Shown piece after piece: positions 39,522 to 49,582 of a DNA stretch of 64,000 nt. The translations under genes were made by a program, and so were the position numbers. The DNA comes from Marinobacter changyiensis (GTDB taxonomy: Bacteria; Pseudomonadota; Gammaproteobacteria; Pseudomonadales; Oleiphilaceae): contig NZ_VZZZ01000003.1 in NCBI RefSeq assembly GCF_009193265.1, positions 124,001-188,000 of the forward strand. Reading direction: 5' to 3'. Every line of letters starts with the position of its first letter. Within the stretch, counting starts at the first letter, position 1. The notes beneath the pieces were generated by a model. That model ran no database searches. It saw only the letters and a program-made list of their open reading frames with translations, and was not told where the DNA came from.

Positions 39522-42485
39522 TCAGGCCATATCTTTAAGAAGGTCCTGTGCTTCCGTTTTTTGTTCACTACTCCCTTCAATGGACACTTCCTCGAGAATA
39601 TCCCGGGCGCCATCCGAATCTCCCATTTCGATGTAGGCACGGGCCAGATCAAGCTTGGTAGCTGCTTCATCAGTACCAGACAGGAAATCGAAGTCGTCGT
39701 CATCGCCCAGATCAGACTCATCAATATCCCGGCTGACTGACCTTGCAGACCCGGCGATTGATTGCTCACCACTCCGGTCCGCATCTGGCTTAACAAGCGG
39801 TGCGCCTTCATCGGCGCCCAACTCATCTTCGAGAGACGGTATGTCGTCGGAATTTTCTCCGTTATCCGCCACTTCTTCCATCAGCGCCAGATCCTCATCG
39901 GAGACATCTAACTCAAGATCAACAAGACTTTCATCAGAGTCCAGCGCCTCTTCATCACTGTCTTCGCTCGCGACTTTTTCAAGCTCCGCATCGAGCTCGT
40001 CCAGAAAGGACTCGTCGAGTGACCCGTCTTCGGAGGTGGTCAGCACATCGTCTTCCAAGGAGGGTAATTCGTCCTCGTCCTCGTCCTCTTCTGGCAGGCG
40101 ATCGATAGCTCCATCATCGTCCAGATCAAGGGAGGCAAACTCGTCAGATTCGTCGGCAGTGCTGACAACAGAACTTTTCGGTTGATCGTCGGTTTCAAAA
40201 CCGATACTCAACTCATCGAGCTCACTGTCTGAAAGATCATCCTCCAGCGTGTCCTCAGCTTGCAGCGCATCGTCACCGGATGGCTTTCCAAGATCTAAAA
40301 TGTCGTACTCAAAGGGTTTGTCGGCCTCTTCAAGCTCTTCACTTTCCAAAGAATTGTCCAGGTCATCCTCAAGTTCGAAGTCTTCAAATGAGGTATCAAA
40401 CTCACTATCGCGCGGCTCCATTTCAGGTGCTTCATTGAATGAGTAAGAAGCCTCTTCCCTGCTGCCTTCCGAAGACACATCAGAGACGTAAGGATCAGAA
40501 CGCAGCTGAGATTCGAGATCATCGATGCTGGGCATGGCTTCGGCTTCATCCAGGCGAACCCTCAGCCCAGAAGCTTCCTCAATTGCCTGCTCGTCCTCCA
40601 GGGTTTCCAGTTCACTGAACTGCCTCTCGAATGCGCCACGATCATTACTGTCGGCATAGACCGCAAGCAACTTCAGACGTAAATCCGCACGGCCAGGCGC
40701 GCGGGGAATGGCAGTTTCCAGAGAATGTGCAGCCTGATCCAACCGACCGTACGCAATATAGACGTCGGCGTCTGCAATCGGGTCACTTTCGCCCTGGGGC
40801 TCACCGGGTTCTTCCTGTTCATCAAGCGTCAGATCGAAAGCTTCGGAATCGTTGTCTGAATCACTGTTGAGTTGCTCGTAAAACGCCTTTTCACGGTTCG
40901 CGTTGCGACGAGCAAGCAGTAGCAGCAATAGCAGTAACAGAATCAGACCGCCGCCAAGTGCAATCTGGTATAGCGGATTGTTGGTGATCGCATCTATCGC
41001 ATTGCCCAGGAACCCCTTGTCAACGGCAGGCTCTGCGGGAGGGATTTTGGCCACAGGCTGCTGTTCGGCAGGCTCTGCTGGTGAGGTAGCCGTTAGGTCC
41101 GAACCCGCATCCACGGCTGTTTCGCCATCGATCAAGGTCTGACCGGATTCCGGCTGCTGCCCTGCAACAGTCCCGGAAGTGTCACCCTGAGCGCTCTCAT
41201 TGACTGCCTCTGAGGTTTCCTGGTCGGCTGCCTCAGCGGCCAGATCACTACCGACACCTGTATCCGCAGTGCTATCAGCATCTGTTTCCGGGGCATTATC
41301 GCCAACTGCCCCGGTACCGTCTTCGGTAGTGGCCCCATCTGATACAGACGGGTCTTCTGCCTGAGCCATGGTCTGCAAGTCAGCCAACTGAGAATCTTTC
41401 AGTTCTATCAGTCGCTGCAGGGTTTCGACCTGGGACTGAAGGTCATCAACCCGTGTCGTCAGCTCCTCGTTCTCACGGCGCGACTGGTCCAGCGTTTCCA
41501 GGGCCACGGCACGATCCACGTCCGAGCCACCGATACTGCTGCCATCCGATCCCGCAGACGCACCGTCCTCTGATGTCCGCGGCCCATCGCCAGGTACAAT
41601 TAACCGAAGCTCATCACCGCTTTGGCCAATGGCTGATCCTGAGGCGACAGTTTGTGGTGCCTGATCGGTGCCATCCACTTCCCGTGCGGGACGAGTTAGC
41701 GCTTCATTCTGGGCAGTCACCTGGCGGACAGCTTCGGCACGGGTCCGGGCCTGAATCTGGTCAAGACTCGGAATACGTAACACTTCCCCCCGCTTGAGCT
41801 TATTGATGTTGCTATCAATAAAGGCATCCGGGTTCAGATCCTGCAGTGCCAGCATGACCTGCTGAGGAGTGAGACTATCATTCGGCCGAACAGCCGTGGC
41901 AATCCCCCACAGCGTGTCAGAAGCACTGGTCGGCCCAAATGTGTTACCTGCAGACACCCTGGAGGAAGACGTGGAGGTCTGACGCTGAGACTGCCGAGTC
42001 GGGGCGGCCTGTTGCCGGGAAGATTCCGGGCGGGCGGCCGAAGAAGACGGGGCTTGCACCTGCTCCTGGAGCCCGGATTCTTCGGCATAAACCGGCGGAT
42101 CTACCAGAACGGCATACTCACGCATCAGTCGACCGCTGGGCCAGGTGACTTCCAACAGAAAGTTGAGGTATGGCTCACGCACCGGCTCACGGGAAGTGAC
42201 GTTGACCATCAATTCGCCGTTGGGTGACGTAACAACCTCAAATCTGAGATTGCTAAGGAAAAAGTCTCGGGTAAGACCAAGCCTTTCGTAACTTTGCTGG
42301 GATGCGAGTTCGACGAATACTTCGTCAGGACTGACACCGTCAGTTTTCAACAGACGGATGTCTGCATCCAATGGCTCGTTAAGAAAGGACTGAAGTTCTA
42401 CTTCACCCAACCCAAGTGCCTGAGCAACACCAGAGCCAAGCCCTCCTGCCAACGCCAGGGCAACCGCAAGCTTGCGTACCTTCAT
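39522..42485 (-). CDS. fimV: FimV polar hub protein (LysM, coiled coil, TPR)
   Basis: The 987-residue inner-membrane protein resembles FimV, which organises the cell pole for type IV pili and cAMP signalling. A signal peptide ends near residue 23, followed by the FimV N-terminal domain (LGEVELQSFLNEPLDADIRL). A LysM-like peptidoglycan-binding module spans about 185-238 and a coiled coil about 325-367. A transmembrane helix (a long Leu run) spans about 503-525. A large very acidic cytoplasmic region follows, then the FimV C-terminal TPR cap (ATKLDLARAYIEMGDSDGA, about 940-987). AAGGA precedes the ATG. The neighbourhood truA-fimV-asd-leuB matches Pseudomonas from memory. A fimL gene is at 5464-7173. 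Confidence 0.93.
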   Translation of the reverse strand: MKVRKLAVALALAGGLGSGVAQALGLGEVELQSFLNEPLDADIRLLKTDGVSPDEVFVELASQQSYERLGLTRDFFLSNLRFEVVTSPNGELMVNVTSREPVREPYLNFLLEVTWPSGRLMREYAVLVDPPVYAEESGLQEQVQAPSSSAARPESSRQQAAPTRQSQRQTSTSSSRVSAGNTFGPTSASDTLWGIATAVRPNDSLTPQQVMLALQDLNPDAFIDSNINKLKRGEVLRIPSLDQIQARTRAEAVRQVTAQNEALTRPAREVDGTDQAPQTVASGSAIGQSGDELRLIVPGDGPRTSEDGASAGSDGSSIGGSDVDRAVALETLDQSRRENEELTTRVDDLQSQVETLQRLIELKDSQLADLQTMAQAEDPSVSDGATTEDGTGAVGDNAPETDADSTADTGVGSDLAAEAADQETSEAVNESAQGDTSGTVAGQQPESGQTLIDGETAVDAGSDLTATSPAEPAEQQPVAKIPPAEPAVDKGFLGNAIDAITNNPLYQIALGGGLILLLLLLLLLARRNANREKAFYEQLNSDSDNDSEAFDLTLDEQEEPGEPQGESDPIADADVYIAYGRLDQAAHSLETAIPRAPGRADLRLKLLAVYADSNDRGAFERQFSELETLEDEQAIEEASGLRVRLDEAEAMPSIDDLESQLRSDPYVSDVSSEGSREEASYSFNEAPEMEPRDSEFDTSFEDFELEDDLDNSLESEELEEADKPFEYDILDLGKPSGDDALQAEDTLEDDLSDSELDELSIGFETDDQPKSSVVSTADESDEFASLDLDDDGAIDRLPEEDEDEDELPSLEDDVLTTSEDGSLDESFLDELDAELEKVASEDSDEEALDSDESLVDLELDVSDEDLALMEEVADNGENSDDIPSLEDELGADEGAPLVKPDADRSGEQSIAGSARSVSRDIDESDLGDDDDFDFLSGTDEAATKLDLARAYIEMGDSDGARDILEEVSIEGSSEQKTEAQDLLKDMA

Positions 42486-42787
42486 GCTTTTTCCTTACCA
42501 GTCTCCGTTATTCGGCACTGCTTTTTCAAACAGAATCGGACGAGGTTGGATGACTTTCGTCTTGATATGTCTAGTTATTATGGGTGTTACCGAATCTTCA
42601 TCCGCGCAAGTATTGTTGATAAAGCCAGTTTTATCAATCAATCACATACATTCATTGGACCATTCTTTCACGAAGTTGGTGGAACTTACTGTCAACACTG
42701 GTTTCAGTCTGTAACCAAGTGATTATGAAACGTGACAAGAGGTTAAATAATGATCAGAAGCAGCGCAAATATCCCGCTCGTAAAAAT

Positions 42788-42825
42788 AACAGGAGCGAAG
42801 ACTGTTTACAGCCTTCGCTCCTGTT
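42788..42825 (-). terminator. Intrinsic terminator for the leuB/asd transcript
   Basis: AACAGGAGCGAAG (42788-42800) pairs perfectly over 13 bases with CTTCGCTCCTGTT (42813-42825), with a 12-base loop. On the minus strand it runs into TTATTTTTACG, a fair U-tract, so it should end transcription coming from asd. It lies 130 bases after the asd stop, with the REP-like palindrome in between. Confidence 0.75.
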
Positions 42826-42858
42826 AAATTACGCAATACCGTACTCAGTTCCGTTTTT

Positions 42859-42930
42859 TCGCGGTTGAAACCGCTCCTACGATTCACCTGAGCACTGGCA
42901 GGCTTCCTGTAGAAGCGCTTTCAACCGCGA
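42859..42930. repeat. REP-like palindrome (copy 2)
   Basis: The arm starting TCGCGGTTGAAACCGCTCCT (42859-42878, to 42880) pairs with the arm ending GAAGCGCTTTCAACCGCGA (42909-42930) at 20 of 22 positions, enclosing a 28-base loop. It shares its core, GTTGAAACCGCTCCTAC, with the copy at 22388-22410. It lies just downstream of asd, the usual intergenic placement for REP elements. Confidence 0.75.
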
Positions 42931-42954
42931 TCCCCTGGCATTCAAACCATCCAA

Positions 42955-44070
42955 TCAGCGCTCCTGCAAAATCCTCAGCATGCGCCTGAGCGGTTCCGCC
43001 GCCCCCCAGAGCAACTGGTCCCCGACGGTAAAGGCAGAAATATACTCCGGCCCCATCGCCAACTTTCGAATACGTCCGATCGGCACGCTCAGGGTCCCGG
43101 TGACCTTCGCCGGGGTCAGCTCCCGGATGCTGGCATCCCGCTCGTTGGGAATAACTTTCACCCAGTCATTGGCATCCGCCAGGATTGACTCTATTTCGCT
43201 TATCGGCAGATCTTTACGGAGTTTGATGGTTAAAGCCTGACTATGGCTTCGCATCGCACCAATACGCACACATATGCCATCAATCGGAATCGGCTGATCG
43301 CTGCGGCCCAGAATCTTGTTGGTCTCACACTGAGCTTTCCATTCTTCCTTGCTCTGGCCGTTATCCAGTTGTTTGTCGATAAACGGAATCAGGCTGCCGG
43401 CCAGTGGCACTTCGAAATGCTCGGTCGGGAATCCTTCAGAGCGCAGGGTTTCGGTGACCTTCCGGTCAATCTCCAGAATGGCCGATGATGGCTGATCCAG
43501 GAGATCGCCGACGCTGTCTCGCAGCTCCCCCATCTGGGACAGCAGCTCACGCATGTTCTGGGCACCGGAGCCGGAGGCCGCCTGATAGGTCATGGGGGAG
43601 ACCCACTCGATCAGGTCTTTCTCCAGCAAGCCCCCTAAAGCCAGCATCATCAGGCTCACGGTGCAATTGCCACCGATATAATCCTTGATGCCTTTGTCCA
43701 GGGCCTCATCGATGACGTTCCGGTTAACAGGGTCCAGCACAATAACCGAATGATCCGCCATACGCAGCGTGGATGCCGCATCTATCCAGTAACCCTGCCA
43801 ACCCGCTTCACGGAGTTTCGGGAAAACTTCGCTGGTGTAATCACCACCCTGACAGGTCACGATCACATCAAGCTCTTTCAATGCGTCCAGATCAAATGCG
43901 TTCTTTAGTGCTGGCACATCTGCTTTGCCAACATCGGGCGCAGGTTGTCCGGCCTGGGACGTCGAAAAGAACACCGGGTTAATATCGGCGAAATCGTTTT
44001 CTTCCTGCATACGCTGCATGAGCACGGAACCAACCATGCCACGCCAGCCAACTAGTCCAACTCGCTTCAT
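42955..44070 (-). CDS. asd: Aspartate-semialdehyde dehydrogenase
   Basis: The 371-residue NADPH enzyme makes aspartate semialdehyde for lysine, threonine, methionine and peptidoglycan precursor synthesis. The N-terminal Rossmann segment is [18 protein letters not shown], and the catalytic Cys is in [12 protein letters not shown] (about residue 134). [18 protein letters not shown] and the catalytic His in [18 protein letters not shown] (about 274) follow. Length fits the gammaproteobacterial Asd group with about 370 residues. It lies 118 bases downstream of leuB. Confidence 0.96.
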   Translation of the reverse strand: MKRVGLVGWRGMVGSVLMQRMQEENDFADINPVFFSTSQAGQPAPDVGKADVPALKNAFDLDALKELDVIVTCQGGDYTSEVFPKLREAGWQGYWIDAASTLRMADHSVIVLDPVNRNVIDEALDKGIKDYIGGNCTVSLMMLALGGLLEKDLIEWVSPMTYQAASGSGAQNMRELLSQMGELRDSVGDLLDQPSSAILEIDRKVTETLRSEGFPTEHFEVPLAGSLIPFIDKQLDNGQSKEEWKAQCETNKILGRSDQPIPIDGICVRIGAMRSHSQALTIKLRKDLPISEIESILADANDWVKVIPNERDASIRELTPAKVTGTLSVPIGRIRKLAMGPEYISAFTVGDQLLWGAAEPLRRMLRILQER

Positions 44071-44188
44071 ATGCGACCTTTGAACCTCACTTTATGCCAA
44101 CCCTGAACCTGTCTCGCCGGTTCAGGACCGGATGGATGATCCCGCGGTCACGGCATCGTGCTACCGTCGGGTCTGAAAATCTTTTAAA

Positions 44189-45262
44189 TCAGAGCGCTGC
44201 CAGTACAGCCTCGCCCATTTCCCGGGTGCTTACCCGGCGGCCATCTGCTGACATGATGTCGGCAGTTCTCAGACCTTGATCCAGAACACTGCTGACGGCG
44301 GCTTCGATCGCACAAGCCGCCTCTTCGGCCTTCAGGCTGTATCGCAACATCATGGCTACCGACAGAATGGTTGCCAGAGGGTTGGCAATACCCTGCCCGG
44401 CAATATCCGGTGCTGACCCATGGCACGGCTCATACATACCCTGCTTTTCGGAATTCAGAGCGGCTGAGGGCAACATGCCGATGGAGCCGGTCAGCATAGC
44501 CGCTTCGTCAGAAAGAATATCACCAAACATGTTACCGGTCACAATCACATCGAACTGTTTCGGGGCGCGAACCAGCTGCATGGCAGCGTTGTCGACATAC
44601 ATGTGGCTGAGTTCGACCTCGGGATAGTCCCTCGCGAGCTCATTCATGACCTCACGCCACAGCACCGTCACCTCCAGTACGTTGGCCTTATCTACGGAAC
44701 ACAGCTTGCCGTTGCGCTGCCGGGCCGCTTCAAAGGCAACACGGCCGATGCGGCGAATTTCAGACTCGCTGTAGACATAAGTATTGAAACCCTGACGCTC
44801 GCCGTTCTCCAGCACACGTTCACCCCGTGGTTGGCCGAAATAGATACCACCGGTGAGCTCGCGCACAATGAGAATATCCAGCCCGGAAACGACTTCCGGC
44901 TTCAGCGATGAAGCGGAGGCCAGCTGCGGGTAAAGGATTGCAGGTCGCAGATTGGCAAAGAGCTCCAGCCCTGAACGCAGCCCCAACAAACCTTTTTCGG
45001 GCCGCAACGCCATCTCGAGGTGATCCCACTTAGGGCCTCCAACCGCTCCAAGCAGAATCGCATCCGCCTTCCGGGCTTTATCCAGGGTTTCTTTCGGCAG
45101 CGGGCCGCCGGTGGCATCAATAGCGGCGCCACCCACCAGGGCTGTATCAAAATCCAGGTTCAGGTCAAAAGTGTCATTGACCTTGCGCAGAACTTTGTCG
45201 GCTTCTGCCACAATTTCCGGGCCTATGCCGTCACCGGGCAATAACAGTACTGACTGGCTCAT
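44189..45262 (-). CDS. leuB: 3-isopropylmalate dehydrogenase
   Basis: The 357-residue enzyme oxidises and decarboxylates 3-isopropylmalate in leucine synthesis. Recognisable segments are [23 protein letters not shown], the substrate-binding region [12 protein letters not shown] and [22 protein letters not shown], the metal-binding YVDNAAMQL and [25 protein letters not shown], and [23 protein letters not shown] precedes the ATG. It lies 15 bases after leuD in the leuCDB operon. Confidence 0.97.
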   Translation of the reverse strand: MSQSVLLLPGDGIGPEIVAEADKVLRKVNDTFDLNLDFDTALVGGAAIDATGGPLPKETLDKARKADAILLGAVGGPKWDHLEMALRPEKGLLGLRSGLELFANLRPAILYPQLASASSLKPEVVSGLDILIVRELTGGIYFGQPRGERVLENGERQGFNTYVYSESEIRRIGRVAFEAARQRNGKLCSVDKANVLEVTVLWREVMNELARDYPEVELSHMYVDNAAMQLVRAPKQFDVIVTGNMFGDILSDEAAMLTGSIGMLPSAALNSEKQGMYEPCHGSAPDIAGQGIANPLATILSVAMMLRYSLKAEEAACAIEAAVSSVLDQGLRTADIMSADGRRVSTREMGEAVLAAL

Positions 45263-45277
45263 TCATCCTTCCCTTTT

Positions 45278-45916
45278 TCAGTGAAACAACCAGGGCGCAC
45301 TCTGCCGCCGGGCGTCCTCGTATTGTTTGATCAGTTCGGCATTTTCCAGGGTGACCCCGATATCATCAAGACCATTCAGCAGACAGTGACGGCGGAAGTC
45401 GTCTACCTCGAAGCTGAAGGACTCACCGGAAGGCGTCACTACCGATTTATTCTCCAGGTCGACTGCTAACTCGTAACCTTCGGAAGCTTCACATTCACCA
45501 AATAACTGATCAACAACTTGTTCATCAAGAACAATAGGTAACAGGCCATTCTTAAAGCAATTATTATAGAAAATGTCGGCGAAGCTCGGGGCGATAATGA
45601 CCCGGAAACCATAGTCATCCAACGCCCAGGGCGCGTGCTCACGACTCGAGCCGCAGCCAAAATTACGTCGTGCCAGCAACACACTGGCGTTTTTGTATCT
45701 GGGCTGGTTGAGCACGAAATCAGGGTTCAGAGGGCGCTCGGAGCAATCCTGATCCGGCTGGCCCTCATCCAGATAGCGCGCTGCATCAAACAGGTTGGGT
45801 CCGAACCCGGTACGCTTGATGGACTTGAGAAACTGTTTCGGAATAATCAGGTCCGTATCCACATTGGCGCGGTCCATGGGAGCGACGATTCCTTTGTGTT
45901 GCTTTAACGGGCGCAT
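45278..45916 (-). CDS. leuD: 3-isopropylmalate dehydratase small subunit
   Basis: The 212-residue swivel-domain subunit pairs with LeuC. It has the N-terminal [25 protein letters not shown], the substrate loop [20 protein letters not shown] and the [22 protein letters not shown] segment. GAGGAG precedes the ATG. It lies 10 bases downstream of leuC. Confidence 0.97.
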   Translation of the reverse strand: MRPLKQHKGIVAPMDRANVDTDLIIPKQFLKSIKRTGFGPNLFDAARYLDEGQPDQDCSERPLNPDFVLNQPRYKNASVLLARRNFGCGSSREHAPWALDDYGFRVIIAPSFADIFYNNCFKNGLLPIVLDEQVVDQLFGECEASEGYELAVDLENKSVVTPSGESFSFEVDDFRRHCLLNGLDDIGVTLENAELIKQYEDARRQSAPWLFH

Positions 45917-45926
45917 GGCGTTCTCC

Positions 45927-47345
45927 TCAGTGGATTAATTCGCGAACGTCGGTGAAATGGCCGGCAATCGCTGCGGCTGCTGCCATCGCCGGGCTAACCA
46001 GATGACTGCGGCCACCAAAGCCCTGCCGACCCTCGAAATTCCGGTTTGACGTCGAGGCGCAATGCTCGCCCTGACCGAGCTTGTCCGCGTTCATTGCAAG
46101 ACACATGGAACAGCCGGGGTCACGCCACTCAAGGCCCGCCTCCAGGAATATCCGGTCCAACCCTTCCTGTTCCGCCTGTGCCTTTACCAGGCCAGAACCG
46201 GGCACCACCATCGCTTGCTTGAGCGTGGGCGACACTGTGCGGCCTTTTACCACCGCTGCAGCCTCCCGGAGATCCTCGATTCGGGAGTTGGTGCAAGAGC
46301 CGATAAACACCCGATCAAGCCGGATGTCGGAAATCGGCATGTTCGCGGTCAGGCCCATGTATTTGAGTGCCCGGACAATACCCTCACGCTTGATGGGGTC
46401 CGCTTCGTTCGCGGGGTCCGGCACCTGGCCGTCGATGCCGGTCACCATCTCCGGTGACGTGCCCCAGGTGACCTGCGGGCCGATGTCAGCAGCATCCAGC
46501 ACCACCACTTTATCGAATACCGCGTCAGCATCACTGTGCAGGGTGCGCCAATGTTCGACAGCCCGGTCCCAGGATTCACCGGATGGCGAGAACGGACGAC
46601 CCCGGACATAATTAATCGTGGTGTCATCCACGGCGACCATACCTACCCTGGCACCGGCTTCGATGGCCATGTTGCAGATCGTCATCCGGCCCTCCATGGA
46701 AAGCTCACGAATGGCCTCCCCACCGAATTCGATCGCACACCCGGTACCGCCAGCAGTGCCAATTTTACCAATGATAGCCAGCACCACATCTTTGCCGGTG
46801 ACCCCCGGCGCCAGGGTGCCGTCTACGCGAACCAGCATGTTCCTCATTTTCTGCTGAACCAGGCACTGGGTCGCCAGTACATGCTCGACTTCCGAGGTTC
46901 CGATACCGTGGGCCAGAGTTCCGAATGCCCCGTGGGTAGAGGTGTGAGAGTCACCGCAGACAATCGACATACCCGGCAGGGTCACACCCTGCTCCGGACC
47001 GATGACATGCACGATACCCTGACGCTGGTCCTTGATCTTGAATTCCAAAATCCCGAACTCGTCACAATTGTTGTCGAGGGTCTCAACCTGAATCCGCGAC
47101 ACCGGATCAACAATGCCGTCGATGCCAAGATTACGGTCGGTGGTCGGCACGTTATGGTCCGGCGTCGCCAGATTGGCATCCAGCCGCCAGGGTTTGCGAC
47201 CTGCCAATCGCAGCCCTTCGAATGCTTGCGGCGATGTCACTTCGTGCAGCAGATGCCGGTCGATGTAGATCAGCGCAGAGCCGTCGTCCCGCTGTTTGAC
47301 CAGATGGTCATCCCACAATTTGTCGTATAACGTCTTGCCCGCCAT
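45927..47345 (-). CDS. leuC: 3-isopropylmalate dehydratase large subunit
   Basis: The 472-residue aconitase-family enzyme isomerises 2- to 3-isopropylmalate. Iron-sulfur ligands are visible in FIGSCTNSR (about residue 349) and in GCSMCLAMN (about 409-412). [14 protein letters not shown] and VPGSGLVK are family signatures. The ATG at 47345 is chosen because GGAGG lies five bases upstream; an in-frame TTG four codons earlier would overlap that site. Three GAACTAT repeats lie 26-65 bases upstream, and a LysR-type gene is divergent. Confidence 0.97.
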   Translation of the reverse strand: MAGKTLYDKLWDDHLVKQRDDGSALIYIDRHLLHEVTSPQAFEGLRLAGRKPWRLDANLATPDHNVPTTDRNLGIDGIVDPVSRIQVETLDNNCDEFGILEFKIKDQRQGIVHVIGPEQGVTLPGMSIVCGDSHTSTHGAFGTLAHGIGTSEVEHVLATQCLVQQKMRNMLVRVDGTLAPGVTGKDVVLAIIGKIGTAGGTGCAIEFGGEAIRELSMEGRMTICNMAIEAGARVGMVAVDDTTINYVRGRPFSPSGESWDRAVEHWRTLHSDADAVFDKVVVLDAADIGPQVTWGTSPEMVTGIDGQVPDPANEADPIKREGIVRALKYMGLTANMPISDIRLDRVFIGSCTNSRIEDLREAAAVVKGRTVSPTLKQAMVVPGSGLVKAQAEQEGLDRIFLEAGLEWRDPGCSMCLAMNADKLGQGEHCASTSNRNFEGRQGFGGRSHLVSPAMAAAAAIAGHFTDVRELIH

Positions 47346-47370
47346 GGAAGCCTCCAAAGGCTTAGTGTCC

Positions 47371-47410
47371 GAGAATAGTTCTAAATATAGTTCTTGAGAA
47401 TAGTTCCGAG
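47371..47410 (-). repeat. Three GAACTAT repeats upstream of leuC
   Basis: On the plus strand ATAGTTC occurs at 47375-47381, 47387-47393 and 47400-47406, spaced 12 and 13 bases; read toward leuC these are GAACTAT repeats. The outer two share the longer block GAGAATAGTTC. They lie in the leuC leader or promoter. No canonical -35/-10 pair could be assigned around them. Confidence 0.55.
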
Positions 47411-47480
47411 AGCCCTGTCAGATCACCAAATGATATACCCGGCTGGCGCATAACCTCAATTCATGTTTATTATAAACTCT

Positions 47481-47495
47481 ATTCCACTTTGGAAT
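47481..47495. promoter_or_regulatory. LysR-type T-N11-A palindrome
   Basis: ATTCCA (47481-47486) and TGGAAT (47490-47495) form a perfect inverted repeat with a three-base centre; within it T-N11-A fits the LysR-type regulator box. It lies 19 bases before the LysR gene start, in the leuC/LysR divergent gap, so it may serve autoregulation or leuC control. Confidence 0.5.
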
Positions 47496-47513
47496 TAGAT
47501 TGAAGGTGACTGT

Positions 47514-48380
47514 ATGGATACCCAAGTGTTAGCGGCCTTTCTGGCGGTGGTCGACGAAGGCTCCTTCTCGGAAGCCGCGGACGCTCTTCATCTTACCCAG
47601 CCCGCCGTCAGCAAACGCGTAGCGACCCTTGAAAACCAGCTGGGTGCACTGGTAATTGATCGAAGCCAACGCAAACTCCGGCTAACGGATGCTGGTACGC
47701 GCCTGCTACCCCACGCTCGCCGCATCCTCGATGAATTGCACAACGCCCGACTGTCGTTGTCAGCCTTCGAAGGTGACGTGCGTGGCCAGCTGTCGCTGAT
47801 TGCCAGCCACCACATCGGACTTCATCACTTGCCCGCCTGGCTCCGTCGGCTGAACCGGGACTTTCCGGAGGTCAGTCTCAGCCTCCAGTTCATGGATTCC
47901 GAAAGTGCTTTCGACCAGATGCGCAAGCGTAGTGCAGAGCTTGCCTTCGTTACCTTGAATGAAAGCATGGATCGCAGCTTCGAGATACATACCCGCTGGC
48001 CAGACCCCATGGCGTTTGTGGTCGGCAATGAACACACCCTCACCGAAGTTGCCATGCCCTCTCTGCGGGACCTCGCCCACTTTCCAGCGCTGTTACCAGA
48101 TAAGGGCACGGCCACTTACCGTGCAATCAGTGCCCTGTTTCTGGATGCAGACCTGACACTGAAACCGCAAATGCCAACCAACTACTTGGAAACCATCAAA
48201 ATGATGACAAGTGTCGGGCTGGGCTGGAGCGTGCTGCCCCGAAGCATGGTGGATGAATCACTGACGGTCCTTGCGATCAACCAGGATGTTTCGCGGGTCC
48301 TGGGGGCCGTCGGCCTGCGAGGAAGAACCTTATCGGCACCGGCGAGAACCCTGCTGGACATTGCGGCAGAGCTTCACTGA
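47514..48380 (+). CDS. LysR-type transcriptional regulator, divergent from leuC
   Basis: The 288-residue regulator has a typical winged helix-turn-helix (residues about 3-62: VLAAFLAVVDEGSFSEAADALHLTQPAVSKRVATLE) and a LysR substrate domain from about 88. The ligand is not predictable. Its place facing leuC suggests control of the leu genes, but a role with the convergent MFS gene is also possible. AAGG precedes the ATG by seven bases. The 3' end overlaps the MFS gene by 7 bases tail to tail. Confidence 0.88.
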   Translation: MDTQVLAAFLAVVDEGSFSEAADALHLTQPAVSKRVATLENQLGALVIDRSQRKLRLTDAGTRLLPHARRILDELHNARLSLSAFEGDVRGQLSLIASHHIGLHHLPAWLRRLNRDFPEVSLSLQFMDSESAFDQMRKRSAELAFVTLNESMDRSFEIHTRWPDPMAFVVGNEHTLTEVAMPSLRDLAHFPALLPDKGTATYRAISALFLDADLTLKPQMPTNYLETIKMMTSVGLGWSVLPRSMVDESLTVLAINQDVSRVLGAVGLRGRTLSAPARTLLDIAAELH

Positions 48381-49537
48381 GGCGCTGCTGCGACCGGCGG
48401 CGGTCGCAGCCATAACCAGGCCACCACCAGCGCGAGAGCAATCGCAGCCGCACTGCCCCAGAATGCCAGCGGCGTGCCGGCGGCATCAACGATGAAACCG
48501 GAGAGCCAGGCTCCGATCGCACCCCCGGCCCCAAACGTGAGACCGCTATAAAGTGCCTGCCCCTGGCCATGATGATGCTGGCCAAAATACCCCTGTATGT
48601 ATTGAACCGAAATGGCATGCAACGCACCATAGGAGGCCGCGTGCAGGCACTGGGCAATGACCAGCAACACCAGTACGTCCGATACTTCCGCGATCATGAT
48701 CCAACGCAGTAGCGTGAGCGATAACGCAGTCAGGGCAATCTGACGGACGCTGAACGCGCGCATGATGCGGTGCATGATCAGAAAAATACCAATTTCCGCC
48801 ACCACGCCCAACGACCAGAGCAGACCAGTGGCCAGTTTGCCATAGCCGATTTTTTCAAGATGGATGCTGAAGAAGGTGTAGTAGGCGCCATGGGACACTT
48901 GCAACAACATGTTCATGACAAAAAATGCCAGCACCGCAGGGTCCGACACAATCGTCACCAGGCGGTCTCTGGCACCCGTTGGTGGCTTGATTGTCGGGCG
49001 CTCTGACGGCACCAGGAAAGAGGCCATCACGATGCCCCCGAACAGTGGAAGCAACAGCCAGGGCAGCCAGTCCAGGGGTAGAATGTCGAGCAGCCAGCCG
49101 ATTCCGGCAACCGAGACAATGAACCCCACCGATCCCCAGAGCCGCACCCGACCGTATCGTTCCCGGTCCCTGCCCAGCCCCGTCAGGGTGATGACTTCGT
49201 AAAGCGGAAGAATGGCGTTCCAGAAAAAGGTAAACACCAGCATGACCAGCAGCAAGCCATAGAACCCGGGCTCCAGAAACACGCCCAGAAAACAAAGAGC
49301 GCCCAGCACTGAGCCAAAACGCACTAGCCGCACCCGACGACCCGAACGATCCCCCAACCAGCCCCAGACATTCGGCGCTATGACCTTGGTCAGCTGGATA
49401 GTCGCCATCAGGGTAGCGATCTCCAGATAACTGAACCCCCGTCCCTCCAGGTACAGCGACCAATAGGGCAACAACGCCCCCAGCAGGGCAAAGAACCAGA
49501 AATAGAGATTGGACAATCGCCAGTAAATAGCGGTCAC
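48374..49537 (-). CDS. MFS transporter, phenylpropionate/HcaT-like
   Basis: The 387-residue protein has twelve predicted helices. It fits the MFS_1-like group that includes 3-phenylpropionate transporter HcaT: YWSLYLEGRGFSYLEIATLMA at the start, the A-loop GWLGDRSGRRVRLVRFG, and YGRVRLWGSVGFIVSV near residue 128. The true substrate is unknown. The start is GTG at 49537 with no clear Shine-Dalgarno sequence. It converges on the LysR gene with a 7-base overlap and lies 45 bases downstream of aroC on the same strand, so it may be cotranscribed with aroC. Confidence 0.82.
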   Translation of the reverse strand: MTAIYWRLSNLYFWFFALLGALLPYWSLYLEGRGFSYLEIATLMATIQLTKVIAPNVWGWLGDRSGRRVRLVRFGSVLGALCFLGVFLEPGFYGLLLVMLVFTFFWNAILPLYEVITLTGLGRDRERYGRVRLWGSVGFIVSVAGIGWLLDILPLDWLPWLLLPLFGGIVMASFLVPSERPTIKPPTGARDRLVTIVSDPAVLAFFVMNMLLQVSHGAYYTFFSIHLEKIGYGKLATGLLWSLGVVAEIGIFLIMHRIMRAFSVRQIALTALSLTLLRWIMIAEVSDVLVLLVIAQCLHAASYGALHAISVQYIQGYFGQHHHGQGQALYSGLTFGAGGAIGAWLSGFIVDAAGTPLAFWGSAAAIALALVVAWLWLRPPPVAAAPQ

Positions 49538-49582
49538 CTGTGGGTTACGGGGGCACCATCAACGGGGACTGGGCTGAAAGCC

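Larger units (their letters stand above)
42486..42954. other. 469-bp spacer between fimV and asd
   Basis: No convincing gene lies here. The right part of the fimV promoter region holds a perfect inverted repeat, TTGATAAA (42616-42623) and TTTATCAA (42630-42637). Further along are a terminator hairpin (42788-42825) and a REP-like palindrome (42859-42930), both listed separately. A 25-codon frame (42750-42827) with an AGAGG site runs into the hairpin and is not considered a gene. Confidence 0.6.

Noticed and set aside
42616..42637. Possible FNR/ANR box
   Set aside because: The half sites resemble TTGAT/ATCAA, but the spacing is too long for the TTGAT-N4-ATCAA consensus.
42750..42827. 25-codon frame with an AGAGG site upstream, ending in the hairpin at 42788-42825
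   Set aside because: There is no gene downstream on that strand for a leader peptide to control, and the hairpin's T-tract serves the minus strand. Probably chance.
46536..47330. 264-codon plus-strand frame inside leuC
   Set aside because: Antisense to leuC with no independent support.
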